In this document: piece after piece, positions 47,085-59,680 of the stretch | How positions within the stretch are numbered: position 1 is the first letter of the stretch | How the letters are laid out: each line of letters opens with the position of its first letter | Program-made: the position numbers and the translations under genes | The notes under the pieces: model-generated | What the model saw: only the letters and a program-made list of their open reading frames with translations | Databases searched by the model: none | Told to the model about the DNA's origin: nothing | NCBI GenBank assembly: GCA_965153455.1 | Contig: OZ234495.1 | Span: 3,596,001-3,660,000, forward strand | From: Sphagnum compactum | Taxonomy: Eukaryota > Bryophyta > Sphagnopsida > Sphagnales | Direction: 5' to 3' | DNA: 64,000 bases

Positions 47085-49377
47085 ACTGATTCTAGACTGG
47101 CAGCAGCACTTCCACCCCAATTTTGCAGCTATGGCTTTCTCCTATTGTCAAGCTTTGGGAAAACCAAGCTCTGGACCTACCTCCAGGAGGATGCCGAAGA
47201 ACAAGGAGAGGCTATTAGTTAGGATGGGAGGACAGAAAAACAGATCTTGCTGCTATGGATATGTAAAAAAAATGCAGAGGAAAACAGAGGAGAAATCTCT
47301 GCGAATGGACACCTGTGAAATGGGTGTTTTTTCTTTTGTTTTTTCCTTTCTCCCCACCCTCTTCTTCAAGTGCTTGCTTCCTCAGCCGAATCGCTCCGAG
47401 TTTTGCTGGTTTAGTTTTACTACTGCAAATGGGGTTTTCAGCTGCACAGTGTTTGTTTATTTTGGCAGTTGGGAATTCTTCGAGCAGTGGTGAATCCTGA
47501 ACCCTAACACGTGATTCCTGAACATAGAGGTATGTATGTCTCTCCTCTCCCTCCTCCCAGTGATTCACTGCAAAGAAGGGCGGGCGGGCGGGCGGGCTCT
47601 CTCCAGCGATGGGTTGTCCTTCTCTTCGCGCACTTGATGAACAGTTGTTGGTGGGTGCTCACCACCAGAAGCTTCAGCGTTGAATCGCGTCTCGGAAGAA
47701 CAAGTGTCTGGAGTGTCTATCTCGGGAAAGAGGGAAAAAAGAAAAGGAAAAGAGGAATCTGCAACCAGAATTTCACCGCGGGAATTGAAACACAACTGCA
47801 AAACCACCACCTCTTCTTCAAAGTTTTTCCCCGCAGTTCCACCAAACCAGAATGCCAAAAAAACTCGCAGTGGAAAAAAAAATGGCAAAAACCAAAAGAG
47901 AACTCACTCCCCAAAATCACACCCACCAAACACCCCCAACACAGACAAACACACCCAAAACCGCAAAAAAGGGAAAAAGAAAAAAAAACAGACAAAGAAC
48001 AAAACACACTCAGCAAACTTATTGTTTTTCTTTAGAATTCCTCCTCAAATCCAAACCCCAGAGAGAAGAAAAAACAACCAAAGACAAGCCAAAGACACAG
48101 AGAAACTGAGCAAGAGCTTCAATTAGTTGCCCTGGATTTGTAGAGATTCTGGCACAGAGATGGTATATGAGGACTCAGGAGCGAGAAAAAGTGGTAGCTA
48201 GTAAGCACAGTGCGCGATTAGGCAGACCGAAAATGGTCAGAAATGGACGCCAGGTGCGGAGGAAGACGGCGGTAGGCAGGAAGGGGGAGGAGAGGGGAAG
48301 GGGAAGGCGGCAAGGGAAGGGGGGCACGGGGGCGACACAGCAAAACCGCCCCACCGCCTGGCTGCAAGTGGCCGACGAAAAGCCGGCCGGCGATTCCTCG
48401 GGGGAGTTTGGATGGCCAGTAAAGGGGGCGCCACGCTTCAAATCTCTTGCCCAATTTTGTTTGGCGTTTTCGAAGGCCAACAAGGATGTCAGGTGTGCCA
48501 CATGTGCATCAAAAGAAGGGGTCTCGACATGATTTTTTTGGGCAAGAGATCCATTCACACGACAAAGATATCTCACTCCATTCACACTACTACACACGTA
48601 TCTCATTCCATTCACACTACTACACACATATCTCACTCCATTCACTCTAAACACATATCTCATTCCATTCACACTACACACAATATCTCATTCCATTCAC
48701 ACTACACACAATATCGCATTCCATTCACACTTTTAAATTTTTTAACCATGCACGACAAAAACTAGAGTAAAAAAAGTTAAACCCGCCCGCATTGGTCCAC
48801 ACCACACACCGCGCCATGCCCCAAATCAAAACCCATGTTCAACACACCGCGATGAGCGAGCAAGCGAGCTAGCGAGCGAACAAACAAACAAACAAACAAA
48901 ACAAACAAACAAAAACAATGTGTGTTTCATAACACTACTGTTTTGAGTGAGGAAAATAGTTTTTTTTTTTTTTCTTTGGTTTTGGTAGAACACATGTTTG
49001 TGGTTTAAAACAAGAACGGTTTTTAGACCACACACAAAAAATTTATATATATCACGTGTTACGACGCCCCTAGGTACTATGACAACTTTTATACACGATG
49101 ATTTTGTGAGGGGTAAAGAGAAAAGAGTGGGTCAATTTTGTGACCGAGTTGTGAGGAAAACTCGGTGTGTTCTCGAGCTTCCTTGCCTCTTCTTCCTCTT
49201 CATAGGTAATAAAAAAATTTATTAGGTTCACCGCATGTGTTGGAATCCAATCAAAGATTCAATAGTGGAGTTGAGTTTGATGTTATCACGATTTTATGGT
49301 ACTTACTTGTGTGTAAGAATCAATACACTCCATTTTTTTAAGTCCAACTCACAACTCGTATCAGAGTAAATAAGAGT
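47085..49377. other. START upstream region and GC-rich/repeat-rich intergenic DNA
   Basis: This probably includes the START promoter. Features are a (GGGC)n run near 47580-47597, an A-rich plus-strand stretch at 47.86-48.10 kb and an unusually GC-rich patch at about 48.24-48.43 kb. A 27-30-bp array follows (listed), then GAGC/AAAC microsatellites near 48852-48917. Open frames on both strands are low-complexity and show no domain. Confidence 0.5.
48571..48732. repeat. 27-30-bp tandem repeat, about 6 copies
   Basis: Units start at 48571, 48601, 48631, 48658, 48686 and 48714 with TCTCANTCCATTCACACTAC and a short CACA(C/T)AT tail. Spacings are 30, 30, 27, 28 and 28 bp. The first two copies have an extra CTA. 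Confidence 0.9.
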
Positions 49378-49446
49378 CGGTTCTACTAAGGTGGTAGAGT
49401 CACCCAAGTGTTGGGTTTAGGTTGAGTCTTGGGTGGCTTTTTTTAT
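49378..49446 (+). other. tRNA-like (Pol III/SINE head-like) sequence
   Basis: The sequence GTTCTACTAAGGTGGTAGAG resembles a tRNA D-arm/A-box. CACCC-AAGTGTT-GGGT could form an anticodon-like arm. GGTTGAGTCTT resembles a degenerate B-box, and a T7 run follows at once like a Pol III stop. No full cloverleaf or CCA-type acceptor pairing was established, so it is not called a tRNA gene. A tRNA-derived SINE head or relic is possible. Confidence 0.3.
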
Positions 49447-51550
49447 TTAAAAAAATAATAAATAAATAAATTTCTCTCTCTCTTTTTCGTTTTTTATATT
49501 GAAAATTTGGAAAATTTCCACAAAAAAATTAGAAAATTTAGTTGATTACACTTGAAACACAATAATCTCAATTTCTTTTTCGAAAAATGGCAAATACTCA
49601 ACCCCCCCCCACCCCTCAAGAAAAACTAATCTGTAAAGCCCAAAGTTGAAAGCCATTTCCAAAATTCTAAAATCTACCAATATTCACTCACAGCTTTACC
49701 CTACAAACTTTAATCCCAATTTTTACTTTTCTCACCATTTTTCTCAAAATATCGATTTGGAAAGAGGGGGTCTTGTCTTTTTCTCTACCAAAAAGAAAAA
49801 GAGAATAAACGTGTGTGGGCAAAACGTTTTGAACATGCAAATGAACAAGTGTAAGGTAAAAAGCCTGAGGCCGGGGGGGGGGGGGCTTCATCCGAATATA
49901 AGGGCCCGTGCAAGGCAGACCCAAAGCATGAGTCCAATTCCGGTGAAGCTCATCATGGTCGAGGGCTTTACCAAACACACAAAATCGCACTCGGAATTCA
50001 CTTTTTTTAATGTTTTTTAATGTGATACCCAATGGGTACTTGGAGTATCTGGTGGGTAACCCTTTTTCTTTCTTATTTTTTTTATTTTTTTTACCCAAGT
50101 GGTGCTTTACTTAGGGTGTGTAATTTTGGGCTCCTCCTTGGTTGGTCAACAAGCTAGCCTCAATTATTATTTTTGGTCGTCTTTTTGTTCGTTCGTTCGT
50201 TCGTTCGATTGCAAAGAAAGAGCAAGTCGGACATGAATTGTGTGCATGTGGCTCAGGTTCGGCTGGCCGGCTGGCTGGCTGGCTCCATGGTCGGCTGTAG
50301 CAGATTTGGTGTTATGTTCAGGAGCCAAGCAAAAATAAAATATCCGTAACCCGTCTCTCGGGATAGCCCGCAACCGTAGTATGCGGGTAACCACGAGTTG
50401 CTCTAACCAGTCATCGACATGAAACTGGGATAAGAGGATTCAGCAGCAGCAATGCCTTTTTGCAAGCCGGCAAAAAAATAAAAAATAAAAAAAGACAAAA
50501 AAAATCATCATCCTATTTTGTGCCAAAGAGATAGAATGCACAATTTATGTACAAGTGTTGCTTGTGTATTTGGGTGTTATATTTTATAATATATATTATT
50601 TGGGTGTTATATATTATAATATATATTAACCCTTTCAAATATATATTATTGGCTATAAGAATATATTTTTGGCTATAATAATAACAAGGGAATTTTCTTG
50701 GTTTAATTTTATTATTATTTTTTAGTATAAGCTAGAATTTATTTAACTCAAAATGTAAAATATTGATCCTAATATTAATTTTAGTATTTTTAAAATTGAG
50801 GAAAATCATTTGTTTAAATTGCAAGAAGGGGTTATATGAACCAGGTTGAAAATGGTGACAAACTGTTTTGGAAAATAAAAATCGTCATGCCGCAAATGAG
50901 AAGGCATTTGGGTGTGTTCTCAATGTGTTCCCATCATGTTCTCAAATTGTTCCCCAAGTTCCCAATATGTTCCTTAAGACATTTCAAACAGCACCCTCCT
51001 TTTGATTTTCATTCCATATTGTTTGGCCATGGTTCAACTGCCATGTATATAATTTTGTATATTAATGAGGGAGGGCCGTAAACGGGAAGCATATTTAGGT
51101 TTTTATGTTGGGGAATGCCCCCCATGTTCCAAAAATATTGGTGATGGGCCAATCAAATGGCTTGCTCTTTCTTTTCTTTTTTTGAAGAATTTGTGGGTGC
51201 ACCCCCACTCACTAATTAAAAGAAAAAGAAATTGCAAGGAAAGGCCAAGCACTTGACAGAGATGCTCTAAACCCTAAACCCTCCCCCATCGATTCGAAAA
51301 GCAAAATACTATTTGATGAGGGATTTAGAAGTTGAAGCACATGCAAACATATATAGAGAGAGAGAGTGAGTGAGAGCACAAGGGAGTTGTGGATTTTGGT
51401 GATCATTTCTTTGGTAGTTTTGATTATAGAAACAAAACCCATGTTGCAATAAAATCATCATGGGGGTTCAGCAATCTTACTCCTTGAACCAAGCTATGTC
51501 AACAACATGTAAAATGTGCATGCACATTTACACACATACACAAAACACCA
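49447..51550. other. AT-rich intergenic DNA
   Basis: No gene is recognised. There are homopolymers (a C tract near 49600, a G tract near 49874-49886), (TTCG)n near 50187-50208 and a (GGCT)n patch near 50265-50284. A two-copy TTGGGTGTTATAT repeat lies near 50569-50630. AAACCCTAAACCCT is found at 51269-51282 on the plus strand, but no gene start follows it. Confidence 0.55.
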
Positions 51551-52025
51551 AATTGGATTTGACTTCATTTGAAGTGAGAAACATATCCAATTGGATCTTA
51601 TGTCATTTGAAGTGCGAAACACCACCGAATTGGATTTGACTTCATTTGAAGTGAGAAACATATCCAATTGGATCTTATGTCATTTGAAGTGCGAAACACC
51701 ACCGAATTGGATTTGACTTCATTTGAAGTGAGAAACATATCCAATTGGATTTTATGCCATTCGAAGGACTAAACACCTAATTGGATATGACTTCATTTGA
51801 AGTGAGAAACATACAATTGGGTTTTACGTCATTTGAAGTGTGAAACACCCAATTGGATTTTACTTCGTTTGAAGCGAGAAACATCCAATTGGATTTTACA
51901 TCATTTGAAGTGCAAAACAACCCAATTGGATTTTCATTTCATTTGAAAAGAAACATACAATTGGATTTCACGTCATTTGAAGTGCTAAACACCCAATTGC
52001 ATTTGACTTCATTTAAGGTGGGAAC
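51551..52025. repeat. Palindrome-rich minisatellite, 13 copies of 36-39 bp
   Basis: AATTGG/AATTGC anchors recur at 51551, 51589, 51628, 51666, 51705, 51743, 51779, 51815, 51851, 51887, 51924, 51959 and 51995. The left half alternates two variants (GTGAGAAACATAT and GTGCGAAACACCACC), giving a 77-bp higher-order period. The right half settles at 36 bp. Each unit carries CAATTG and the imperfect palindrome ACTTCATTTGAAGT. Confidence 0.95.
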
Positions 52026-54377
52026 TCTCATACATATAACTGAAATGACTTGTTTGATACCGCCCTCCTATCTCGAGTAAGTTAAATACAAAGATGCACA
52101 AAAATTGTTAATAACAATCGCATTTTAATTAATAAATATACCCAACTTTCAATTACAGGCAACTGAAATGTTCTAGTAACTTGGCATTTGAAGGGGGAAG
52201 ATTTGGTATGGGCAGATGCAGGTCACCCAACACCAACTTTCTTTTCAAAAAATCACCAGATTCTATATTAAGTTCCAATGGTAGCCAAAAATGTAGAAGG
52301 ATCCTTTTTTTAAAATTCTCTCATTTTTTCTAGTTTCATTTGTTTTAAAGTCATTTATTTCTAAACCATCTTATTGACAATTGCCAGTGTGCCACTTCAA
52401 AGTTGAGCTACATCATAAAATTGGAGAAGGTCAAGAGCATGACAAAGTATATATATGCAGGTTGAGTTTTAGGTATATATATAGGCCCATGAAAAGCTTA
52501 GTCAGTTTGGACTCTGGATCATGAAGAGTAAATACCTAAATAGCATTGGAGTAGAGGCATGCTGGTGAAACTACAATAGTTAATTAATAATTGTTTGTTG
52601 TGTCATGTGTGACAAAAGTGTGCACATCATTCAATGCAAATTGTTCTTTGGGTGCAATCCTTGCTATTGTAACCAGAAGAACACGGACTAAAAATGCCAC
52701 AATGAGAGTACATTCGTTGGTTTTTCAATAGTCAATCCAAAACCTACTTTCTAGTGAACAGATTAAAAAACACAATAAGACCCATCATCAAACCCAAATC
52801 TTCTTTCCTGAGGACTAAAAACCAAAATAAACCTTGATGTAAATCAAACAAAAAACTTGTATTTAATTTTTGAATATAACATTCTTGGGTTTCTTTTGTA
52901 TTCATTAATAAACATTGATTTAAATGTGCCATGTTATTTTGCCTCACTTGAGGATAGGACAAATTCTGCAATTATGCATCTGTGCATTCAATGCACATGT
53001 TCAGCAGCACTCAACAACTATATATTATTCAACCACAATTTTTTACACATTTCCTCCTTAGAAAGACAACTACACATACTTTCTTGAAGTCTAGCCAGAG
53101 ATCCGACCTTTCAATGTTCATTCAGTCTTTTGATTTGTTAATCTCATTTTTTTACATTGCAATGCATCAATTCAGGTTCTATATGCCAATTCCCCAAAAG
53201 AAAAAGTTGAATCACTATCCCAATACATCTTCAAACGTGAACACTATGAGTTCTAATAACATGATAAAATACAAGGTTTTGTGCAAAACCATTAAGAGTA
53301 AAGGCAAATACGTTAATATGGACTCAAATTACAAGTTCATCTTTGAAGCACAACTTAAGTTTGGTTTTCTTTTAACAGTCCGCTCCAACTCAAGGATACC
53401 CAAGAAAGGTTTTTCACATTTAACATGCCAATAAAAATCACCCACCCAATTGTACTCAACTTTGTAAACATTTTTCGGACAAATCCATGTTTCTTATAAT
53501 TTTACATGTTCAAATGATTGCAGTTCGAACCATTTGAATCCACCATCACACCTCAACGTTGACTCTTTATATAGTATCTTAAATACATTATCCATTTTCA
53601 CTATGTAGCTACCGACACAAGGGGAAACAGTACAATAACAAAAATAAAAAAACAAATATGCACTACAATAATGTTGATCACTTAGCTCATCTTTTAGTCT
53701 CATTATTTCCCAAAACACAATCTCCCTCTGCAAACCATAAATGCAACTCCATTCTCCTTCATTAAAAATTTCGTCAAAATAAGTCATGCATTACACACAA
53801 ACAACAAACAAGCCTTCTTTCTTTCACCCACACTCATGAAATCACTTGTGACAATGGATAATCTAAGAAAAACAACAACGATGGGATTTTGTTGCCATTT
53901 CTATGGAAAACGTAAATCACGACAAACTAAAAACCTAAACCTTACTTGTGTTCACACTATGAGCATCATGTCATCACCTAAAATTTGTTCACATATGTAA
54001 TCCTTCTATTCCTTAAAAAGTTGAATCCCTCAACTTGATTCAAGTTTGTTCAACATGATAAACTTGTAGATCCCTTCTTGAACGTTCCCATTGATGTTCA
54101 TCAACATCTCTAACTATGCACATGTTATTTTCATTAAAATCAATGTCCCCATTTCCATCATAATACCCACAAATAGATATGGTCCTTTCTAGCTTGATCT
54201 TAAAACCTTTTTTTTCCTAGTTTTTTCATTTTGACCACGATTTTCCCTAAGACAAATCCTCAAGAATGTGTTTTCCTTTCCTTGTGGCATATGTTCACTT
54301 TTATTTCTTTGTGTTTGTTCAACATTGAGTAACACATTCTCATGAATACTTGCCACAAGTTTGATCTTCTTGATGAA
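52026..54377. other. Intergenic DNA flanking the second gypsy element
   Basis: Frames of up to 150 codons occur on both strands (for example 52982-53434 plus and 53494-53787 minus), but none shows a domain. The part near 54 kb would be the 3' end of the gypsy element in minus-strand sense. No LTR border was recognised. Confidence 0.5.
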
Positions 54378-54990
54378 TCATTTTGTAGTAAATTCAACAT
54401 CGACAGTATCATCCATAATAATAGTCAAAGATTGTAGGTAGTTGTTAGCTTTAAGACGCAGTGTATGCCTAAGTAGTATAATGAAAGGGTAAAACCGGGT
54501 GTTGGCCCAAACTCCACAACGATACCCAAACATTATTTTGGCCAATTGTTCATCTAAGTAATCAACATGCTCAAGTGTTGTAGAAAAAATCGTAATTCCA
54601 TGTTTAATCGTCTTGATTAAATGTTCAACCATCCCATTGCATTGTAGCCACAAAAAGGTTGTATGTTGATGGGGGATGCCATAATCCTAACACATTTACG
54701 TCAAATTCTACTGACCACTTTCCTTTGTCATCTATGAGGATAAACTTAGGAATGCCATACCAACAATTGATGTCATTTTCAAAAAACTTGGCAACAATCT
54801 TCATGTCATGATAAGAAACAACTTTAAGTTCACACCATTTGGAATAATGATCAATGGTTATCAAGATGTATTGGTTCCTTACCTTGGGTTTGGGCAAAGG
54901 ACCTACAATATCCATGGCCATTTTATAAAAGAGCTCACAGATAATTATGTTCTTTAGTTTTTCATCTTTAGATCGAATGTTCCCCATCTT
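54378..54990 (-). pseudogene. Integrase fragment (gypsy)
   Basis: The minus strand carries YKMAMDIVGPLPKPKVRNQY, then TIDHYSKWCELK, YGIPKFILIDDKGKWSVEFD and, after a frameshift near 54640, QCNGMVEHLIKTIKHG and DEQLAKIMFGYRCGV. This is the DDE integrase core and its downstream part. Two catalytic Asp positions and the Glu region remain, but the reading frame is broken. Confidence 0.88.
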
Positions 54991-55849
54991 TTAACCATCT
55001 AACAATGCTGGCACATTTTCACAACTACTTTCACATCTTCAGTTCTATTGTGCTAGAAATATCACTTGCAAATCTTTGTTAGAGTCCTTTGTTCCCCAAA
55101 ATGCCCCAAATATTCATGCATTTGAATGACCAATGAATTCATCTGTTTTAGTTTTGGCACAAACAAGCCCCTGAAATATAACTTATTTTCATGTTAGTAA
55201 TAATTCATTATCCTTTTTTTTGCCCATTTGATTTCCACAACATCACTAACAACATCCGTTCATTTAGTAATTCCATTGCAAATTATATCATCAACCCAGA
55301 TATCAATATCATGTGCATCAATCCAACATTCCTTTTCCTCACCATCTAAGTATGTGTGATTTGTACCCTAGTCATCAAATTCAAACATTTTCTATGTTGC
55401 CAACACCAATTGTAATTGTTGTTATTTTCCATAATAATTAGGTTGTTTCCTCTTCAATGACTTTTCCCTTCAACTATCCTTATAACCTCAATCTCTTGAT
55501 TGCCCATCTCTTTTACTTTTTCCTTATAAATTCCTTCACAAATTTTGCCTTCTTTAAAATAAAGCATCCTCCATGTATAATTGATGATTATTAATAAAAT
55601 GTCAATGGTTGATGCTAAAACAACACTCATGATGTTGAATTAATTTTTGTTCCAACCTTTTAAACCTAAACCATTATTCCCCATTCTAGTAAGGATGTCA
55701 TTAATACCTTAAATTTCACCAGAAATCATCATCATTTGTAGCTTCTCCTATTGGGTTCCTACTTAAGGCATCAACATTAATGTGTCAGAATCCCAATCAA
55801 TGGATTATCTTGAAGCAAAACTTTTGAAGCATGTCAATCCATTTGCCTC

Positions 55850-56125
55850 TCCATCGATTTGCATCTAAAATATTATCCAATCACTCCAATGGCTTATGAT
55901 TAGTTTTCAATACAAAATGGTTCCTATGCAATACTACTTAAAGTGCATGATGTCCCAAATTAATGCATAACATTTTCCTTCCATGAAATGGAATTTACTA
56001 TGCATTTGAAACAAACTCTTACTAACACAGGCCACTACATTTTCATTCTTGCCCTCCTTTTATGACAAAATTGCCCCAACACCCCATGGTGACCAATCAA
56101 CATCTAGTAAAAACTACATGCTAAA
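55850..56125 (-). pseudogene. RNase H fragment (gypsy)
   Basis: The minus strand shows PWGVGAI, then KEGKNENVVACVSKSLFQMH, SKFHFMEGKCYALIWDIMHF and, with shifts, a KTNHKPLEW-like piece. This follows the usual gypsy RNase H pattern. Several stops are present. It lies between RT and integrase, as expected. Confidence 0.8.
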
Positions 56126-56126
56126 A

Positions 56127-56950
56127 CTAGGTCAAATAGAACATGAGCCTCCACACAAGTGCCTTCTTCAATGTGACAAATGTTTGATGACAATCCCCTT
56201 TCGAATCAAAGTTTGCATTGCACTTAATCAAGTCAAACATAGGTACTACAATTCGGGCATAACTTCTGACATAGTTCTTGTAATAACCAGTTAACATTAA
56301 AAATGACCTTATGTTGCTAATCATCTTTGGTTTGGGAAATTGTAGGATAGTGTTGATCTTGTTGGGGTAAGGTTTAGTCCCCTTGCTACTAACCATATGA
56401 CAAAAAAAAATAATGTTTTTTACTACAAAACAACACAAATATTAGGGTTTTAACTTCAAATTCACCTCTCAAAGTTGTTAAAATACTACATGTAGGTGTT
56501 GTAGTAGTTTTTCCCAATTGTCGTTGTGCATGTTGAGGTCATCAACAATATTTTTAAGAACATGTCTCTTAATCCTTGAAACACTTTAGACATTGTTCTA
56601 ATAAAATTATTAGTGGCATTCTTTAAACCAAAAGGCATGGTTGTCCAATCATACGATCTTTTTTTAGTGATAAAAGTTGTCTTTTTCAAGTGCCATACAT
56701 ATCTACCAAAAACTGAATTGTAAATCCAATGTTGTGAACCATGAAAATATTCCTAATTGTGCAATCACATCATCAACTAATGGCATTGGAAACAAATTTC
56801 AATGGGTTTACATATTGAAAGAATGGTAATCCCCACAAAAATGCTGACTCCCATCCTTTTTGACTAGCAAGGTAATGTGATGTGCACACTCAAAATTACT
56901 TGGTTTTATACACTTGTAGAAATTGGTCAAAATGTAACCACTCTATTTGT
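56127..56950 (-). pseudogene. Reverse transcriptase fragment (gypsy)
   Basis: From high to low coordinates the minus strand gives LLVKKDGS, PLVDDVIAQLGIFSWFTTLD, KTTFITKKRSYDWTTMPFGL followed by KNATNNFIRTMSKVFQ, a degraded catalytic segment (FLKILLMTS, frame-shifted from FVDD-type), and then KMISNIRSFLMLTGYYKNYV of the thumb/connection. All standard gypsy RT blocks are present in order, but stops and frame changes make it non-functional. Confidence 0.88.
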
Positions 56951-57833
56951 GACTACATGTGACTACTAATTATTTGCAACTAGATCTTTAGGGTAGAGGG
57001 GCGTGCTAGAGCTCCAAGATGAGGACTAGGACGAGCGACCAACAGATCAATTATTCACATGGACCTACACAAACCAAACAACAAGTTGGTTAGTGCGTAA
57101 TTGGAGCACCTTTGGTGCATGGACGAGCCACGAACAAACACGAACTCACAAGACTCAGCACAACCCGAACTTGGGGGAAGCCACCACCTTCCCCCTTATA
57201 GTATTCTTTGTGCCTGGTCGTTAGGCTTGCACCCAAATGTCATTCTATCTTAGGACTCCAGAGTCAGGAGTCCAAATTTTTTTGAAATTGGGATTCTCAC
57301 AATTTTGGAGGCCCATAACTTCTTGTGTAGATCTCTAATTGAAGTGAGGTTTGAAGCGAAATGTTAGCCTTGTTGAGAGCTTTCCAATGATATGTGGCAT
57401 GCCATCTTCACGCAAGTAAATCAGGGCGATTCTCGACTTTTAGTGGTCGGGACTCAAATTTGCAATTTGACTCATGGGCCCTTCTTTTGGCCATAACTTA
57501 TGTTTTAAATACCCAAATGGGTCATGTGATCCCATTTTATACATCTATGTCTCAAGAGCTTTTTCCAATGGTTAAAAAAACATTTCAATTTAATGAATTT
57601 TGACCCCTGAAATCGCCTTCTAAAAATTCGGAAGTCCATCAAGATTCCAACTCCCAAAATGGGAGCCCACTTGGGAGTGTGTGGGTTCATTCCTTCACAT
57701 TCTCCTACACTCCCGGGAGCATGAAATGTGACTCCCGGGCTTCACTTTTGGCCCACACTTTTAAGAACCCTTGCCTTGGTCACGAAGCCAAAGCTAGGTT
57801 TGTGACAATAGCCTCACATAGCCAAAAATAGAT

Positions 57834-58137
57834 GAAATAACTTAAAATAGCCAAAAAAAACTTATAATAATTACAAATAATTAAATTGAAATATACTACA
57901 ATAGCCAAAAATAATTTACAATAATAAAAAATAGCTTAACGTGAAATAACCTAAAATAGCCAAAAGTAACATAAATAACCAAAATTAATTTAAAATAACC
58001 TAAAATAACTTAAGGTGAAATAATTTAAAATAGTCAAAAATTACTCAAAATAACCATAAATAGACGTAAATAATGTAAGGTGAAATAACTTATAATAATG
58101 AAAAATCGCCTCAGAATAATTGAAAGTAGCCTAACAT
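57834..58137. repeat. Degenerate 54-74-bp tandem array
   Basis: GAAATAACTTAAAATAGCC-like starts occur at 57834, 57888, 57943, 58017 and 58082. Each is followed by AAAAATAA and TTTACAATAA-like text. The copies are AT-rich and heavily diverged. Confidence 0.7.
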
Positions 58138-58438
58138 AGGTAGTATTATTATGTTAGCAAAAATATTATCCATTTATTGAATTTTATTTTTTTCAAAAAA
58201 ATGGTCATTGAAATGTTATTGAATAATGATATTCAAAAAAAAATTTATTCAAATGATTACACTTCCAAAAGGAAATAAATTTAATTATGTACATTATTGA
58301 AAGAACTTTGAAATTAAACTTTAATTGTTACATTTGGACAAAATATCAATAAGATATGAATTTTTAAAATTTATGTTTTTGAAATGTTTAAAATGAAGTA
58401 TTTGATAAATAGAATGCAAGTAACACATTATCACAACA

Positions 58439-58620
58439 AATGTGGTGGCTTGATGGTAGGGGTGTTTGCTTCCATCCTAAAGGTCAATGGATCAAACTTC
58501 ACAAATGGTGTGTTTGTGCTCAATAGTGGTAAGTTGATTAAACGTTTTCCTTTGTAGTTCCTTAGAATAAATGTCTACTAAGGTTGATTACATGGCCTAT
58601 GTACCTAGGTTAGGTTTTTA
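58439..58620 (+). mobile_element. Possible tRNA-derived SINE relic
   Basis: TGGTGGCTTGATGGTAGGGG resembles a tRNA A-box region. GGATCAAACTT, some 40 bp on, resembles a weak B-box. The segment ends near TAGGTTAGGTTTTT. This layout (tRNA-like head, short body, T-rich tail) fits plant SINEs, but no flanking duplication or second copy was confirmed. Confidence 0.3.
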
Positions 58621-59316
58621 ACTTAGCATATGTAGTGACACATGTCAATAATTCATAGGTTAAAAATCATGAAATTATCAATAATATTAAATGTTACATT
58701 AAATATTAAATCATTTAAATTTAATTGATTTTCATGCTGCCTAGTTAATTAACTAGCAAGTGAATTGACTTTGGTAAATTTGTATTTCACTAGGTACTAG
58801 TGGACCAATTCATTGTCCATAATAACTAGTCTCTTTTCATTAGGGGGTTGACCAATTTCACCATGGTAAAAATGTTCAAATTCATTCAAAATTTAATGTA
58901 ACCCATAATGAATTAGGACACATTTAGTGTAGTGAAAATGTGAGTGTAGTTCATTAATCCCCATTCACTATACCAATGAATTCACTTCATCCTCACTAGG
59001 TCCCATTCACTAGGACCAGTGAATTCACTCAAAATCTAGTGAAATCATTTGGCTTACATGGACACCTTTTGTTGTAGTGCATGTTCACCATTGTCAATGA
59101 CAAAACATGTACATTAATGCTAGGATCATGCTGCATCTATATCAATCCCCATTTATGTCTATCATGGTGTCAAATATTGATTAAAAAAATCCAATCCCAA
59201 CAAAATGTCATAATTGTCTATGTCTATAACCATGAAGGTCATACTACATTATACATTTCCAACCTTGACATTGATCCTCCCCATGGTTTGTGCACAATAA
59301 CACTGGATGCAAATTT

Positions 59317-59680
59317 TTATGTTTCAAATTTAATGACTATATGCATGATGCCCAATTCCTTGACTATTGCAGCAAGCATGGTTGATATAGATGCACCAAT
59401 GTCAACTAATCTTTCAACAACATAATTGTTGATCTCCACTAGCAAATGAAAAGCCTTGCTTTGATGTGTTTTGTTGCTGCAAATTTTTTGGGTTCTTGTG
59501 GAAGTTGAAACAAGAGATATATAATTATCCTTAGATTCCGCATCTTTTATTCTTGTGGCAAGTTTCACCAAGCTTTCAAAATGTTCAAACATTCCAAGTG
59601 TCATAAAAATCATATCCATAGGTGATAATGAAAAAATTCCTTTTATAAAGTGGGACAATATTTTAGATTTAATAAACATC
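59317..59680 (-). pseudogene. Retroviral-type aspartic protease fragment (gypsy)
   Basis: The minus strand reads HLLVEINNYVVERLVDIGAS followed by ISTMLAAIVKELGI. It matches the gypsy protease pattern with DIGAS in place of DTGAS. The active Asp is kept. The upstream joining region to gag is continuous in orientation. Confidence 0.8.

Larger units (their letters stand above)
56951..59300. other. Probable insertion inside the gypsy element
   Basis: This stretch has no gypsy coding similarity although it lies between protease and RT, which normally adjoin. The first 0.8 kb (57.0-57.8 kb) is less AT-rich, with phrases such as GGAGCACCTTTGGTGCATGG and GGAAGCCACCACCTTCCCCC. A tandem array follows at 57.8-58.1 kb, then a SINE-like segment near 58.44 kb. 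Insertion borders, terminal repeats and target duplications were not recognised. Confidence 0.5.

Noticed and set aside
46599-47222. 207-codon plus-strand frame antisense to START exon 1 with Asp/Asn-rich repeats
   Set aside because: About the first quarter is antisense to a confident exon, and the rest is the minisatellite read in the other direction. It has no recognisable domain or promoter context, so it was not called as a gene.
48175-48681. 168-codon minus-strand frame with repeated NGVRYVCSS-like units
   Set aside because: The repeats are translations of the 27-30-bp minisatellite and the rest is a GC-rich low-complexity patch.
51551-52025. CRISPR-like appearance (regular 36-39-bp repeats)
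   Set aside because: There are no unique spacers between repeats, the units are directly adjacent and diverging, and the genome is eukaryotic.
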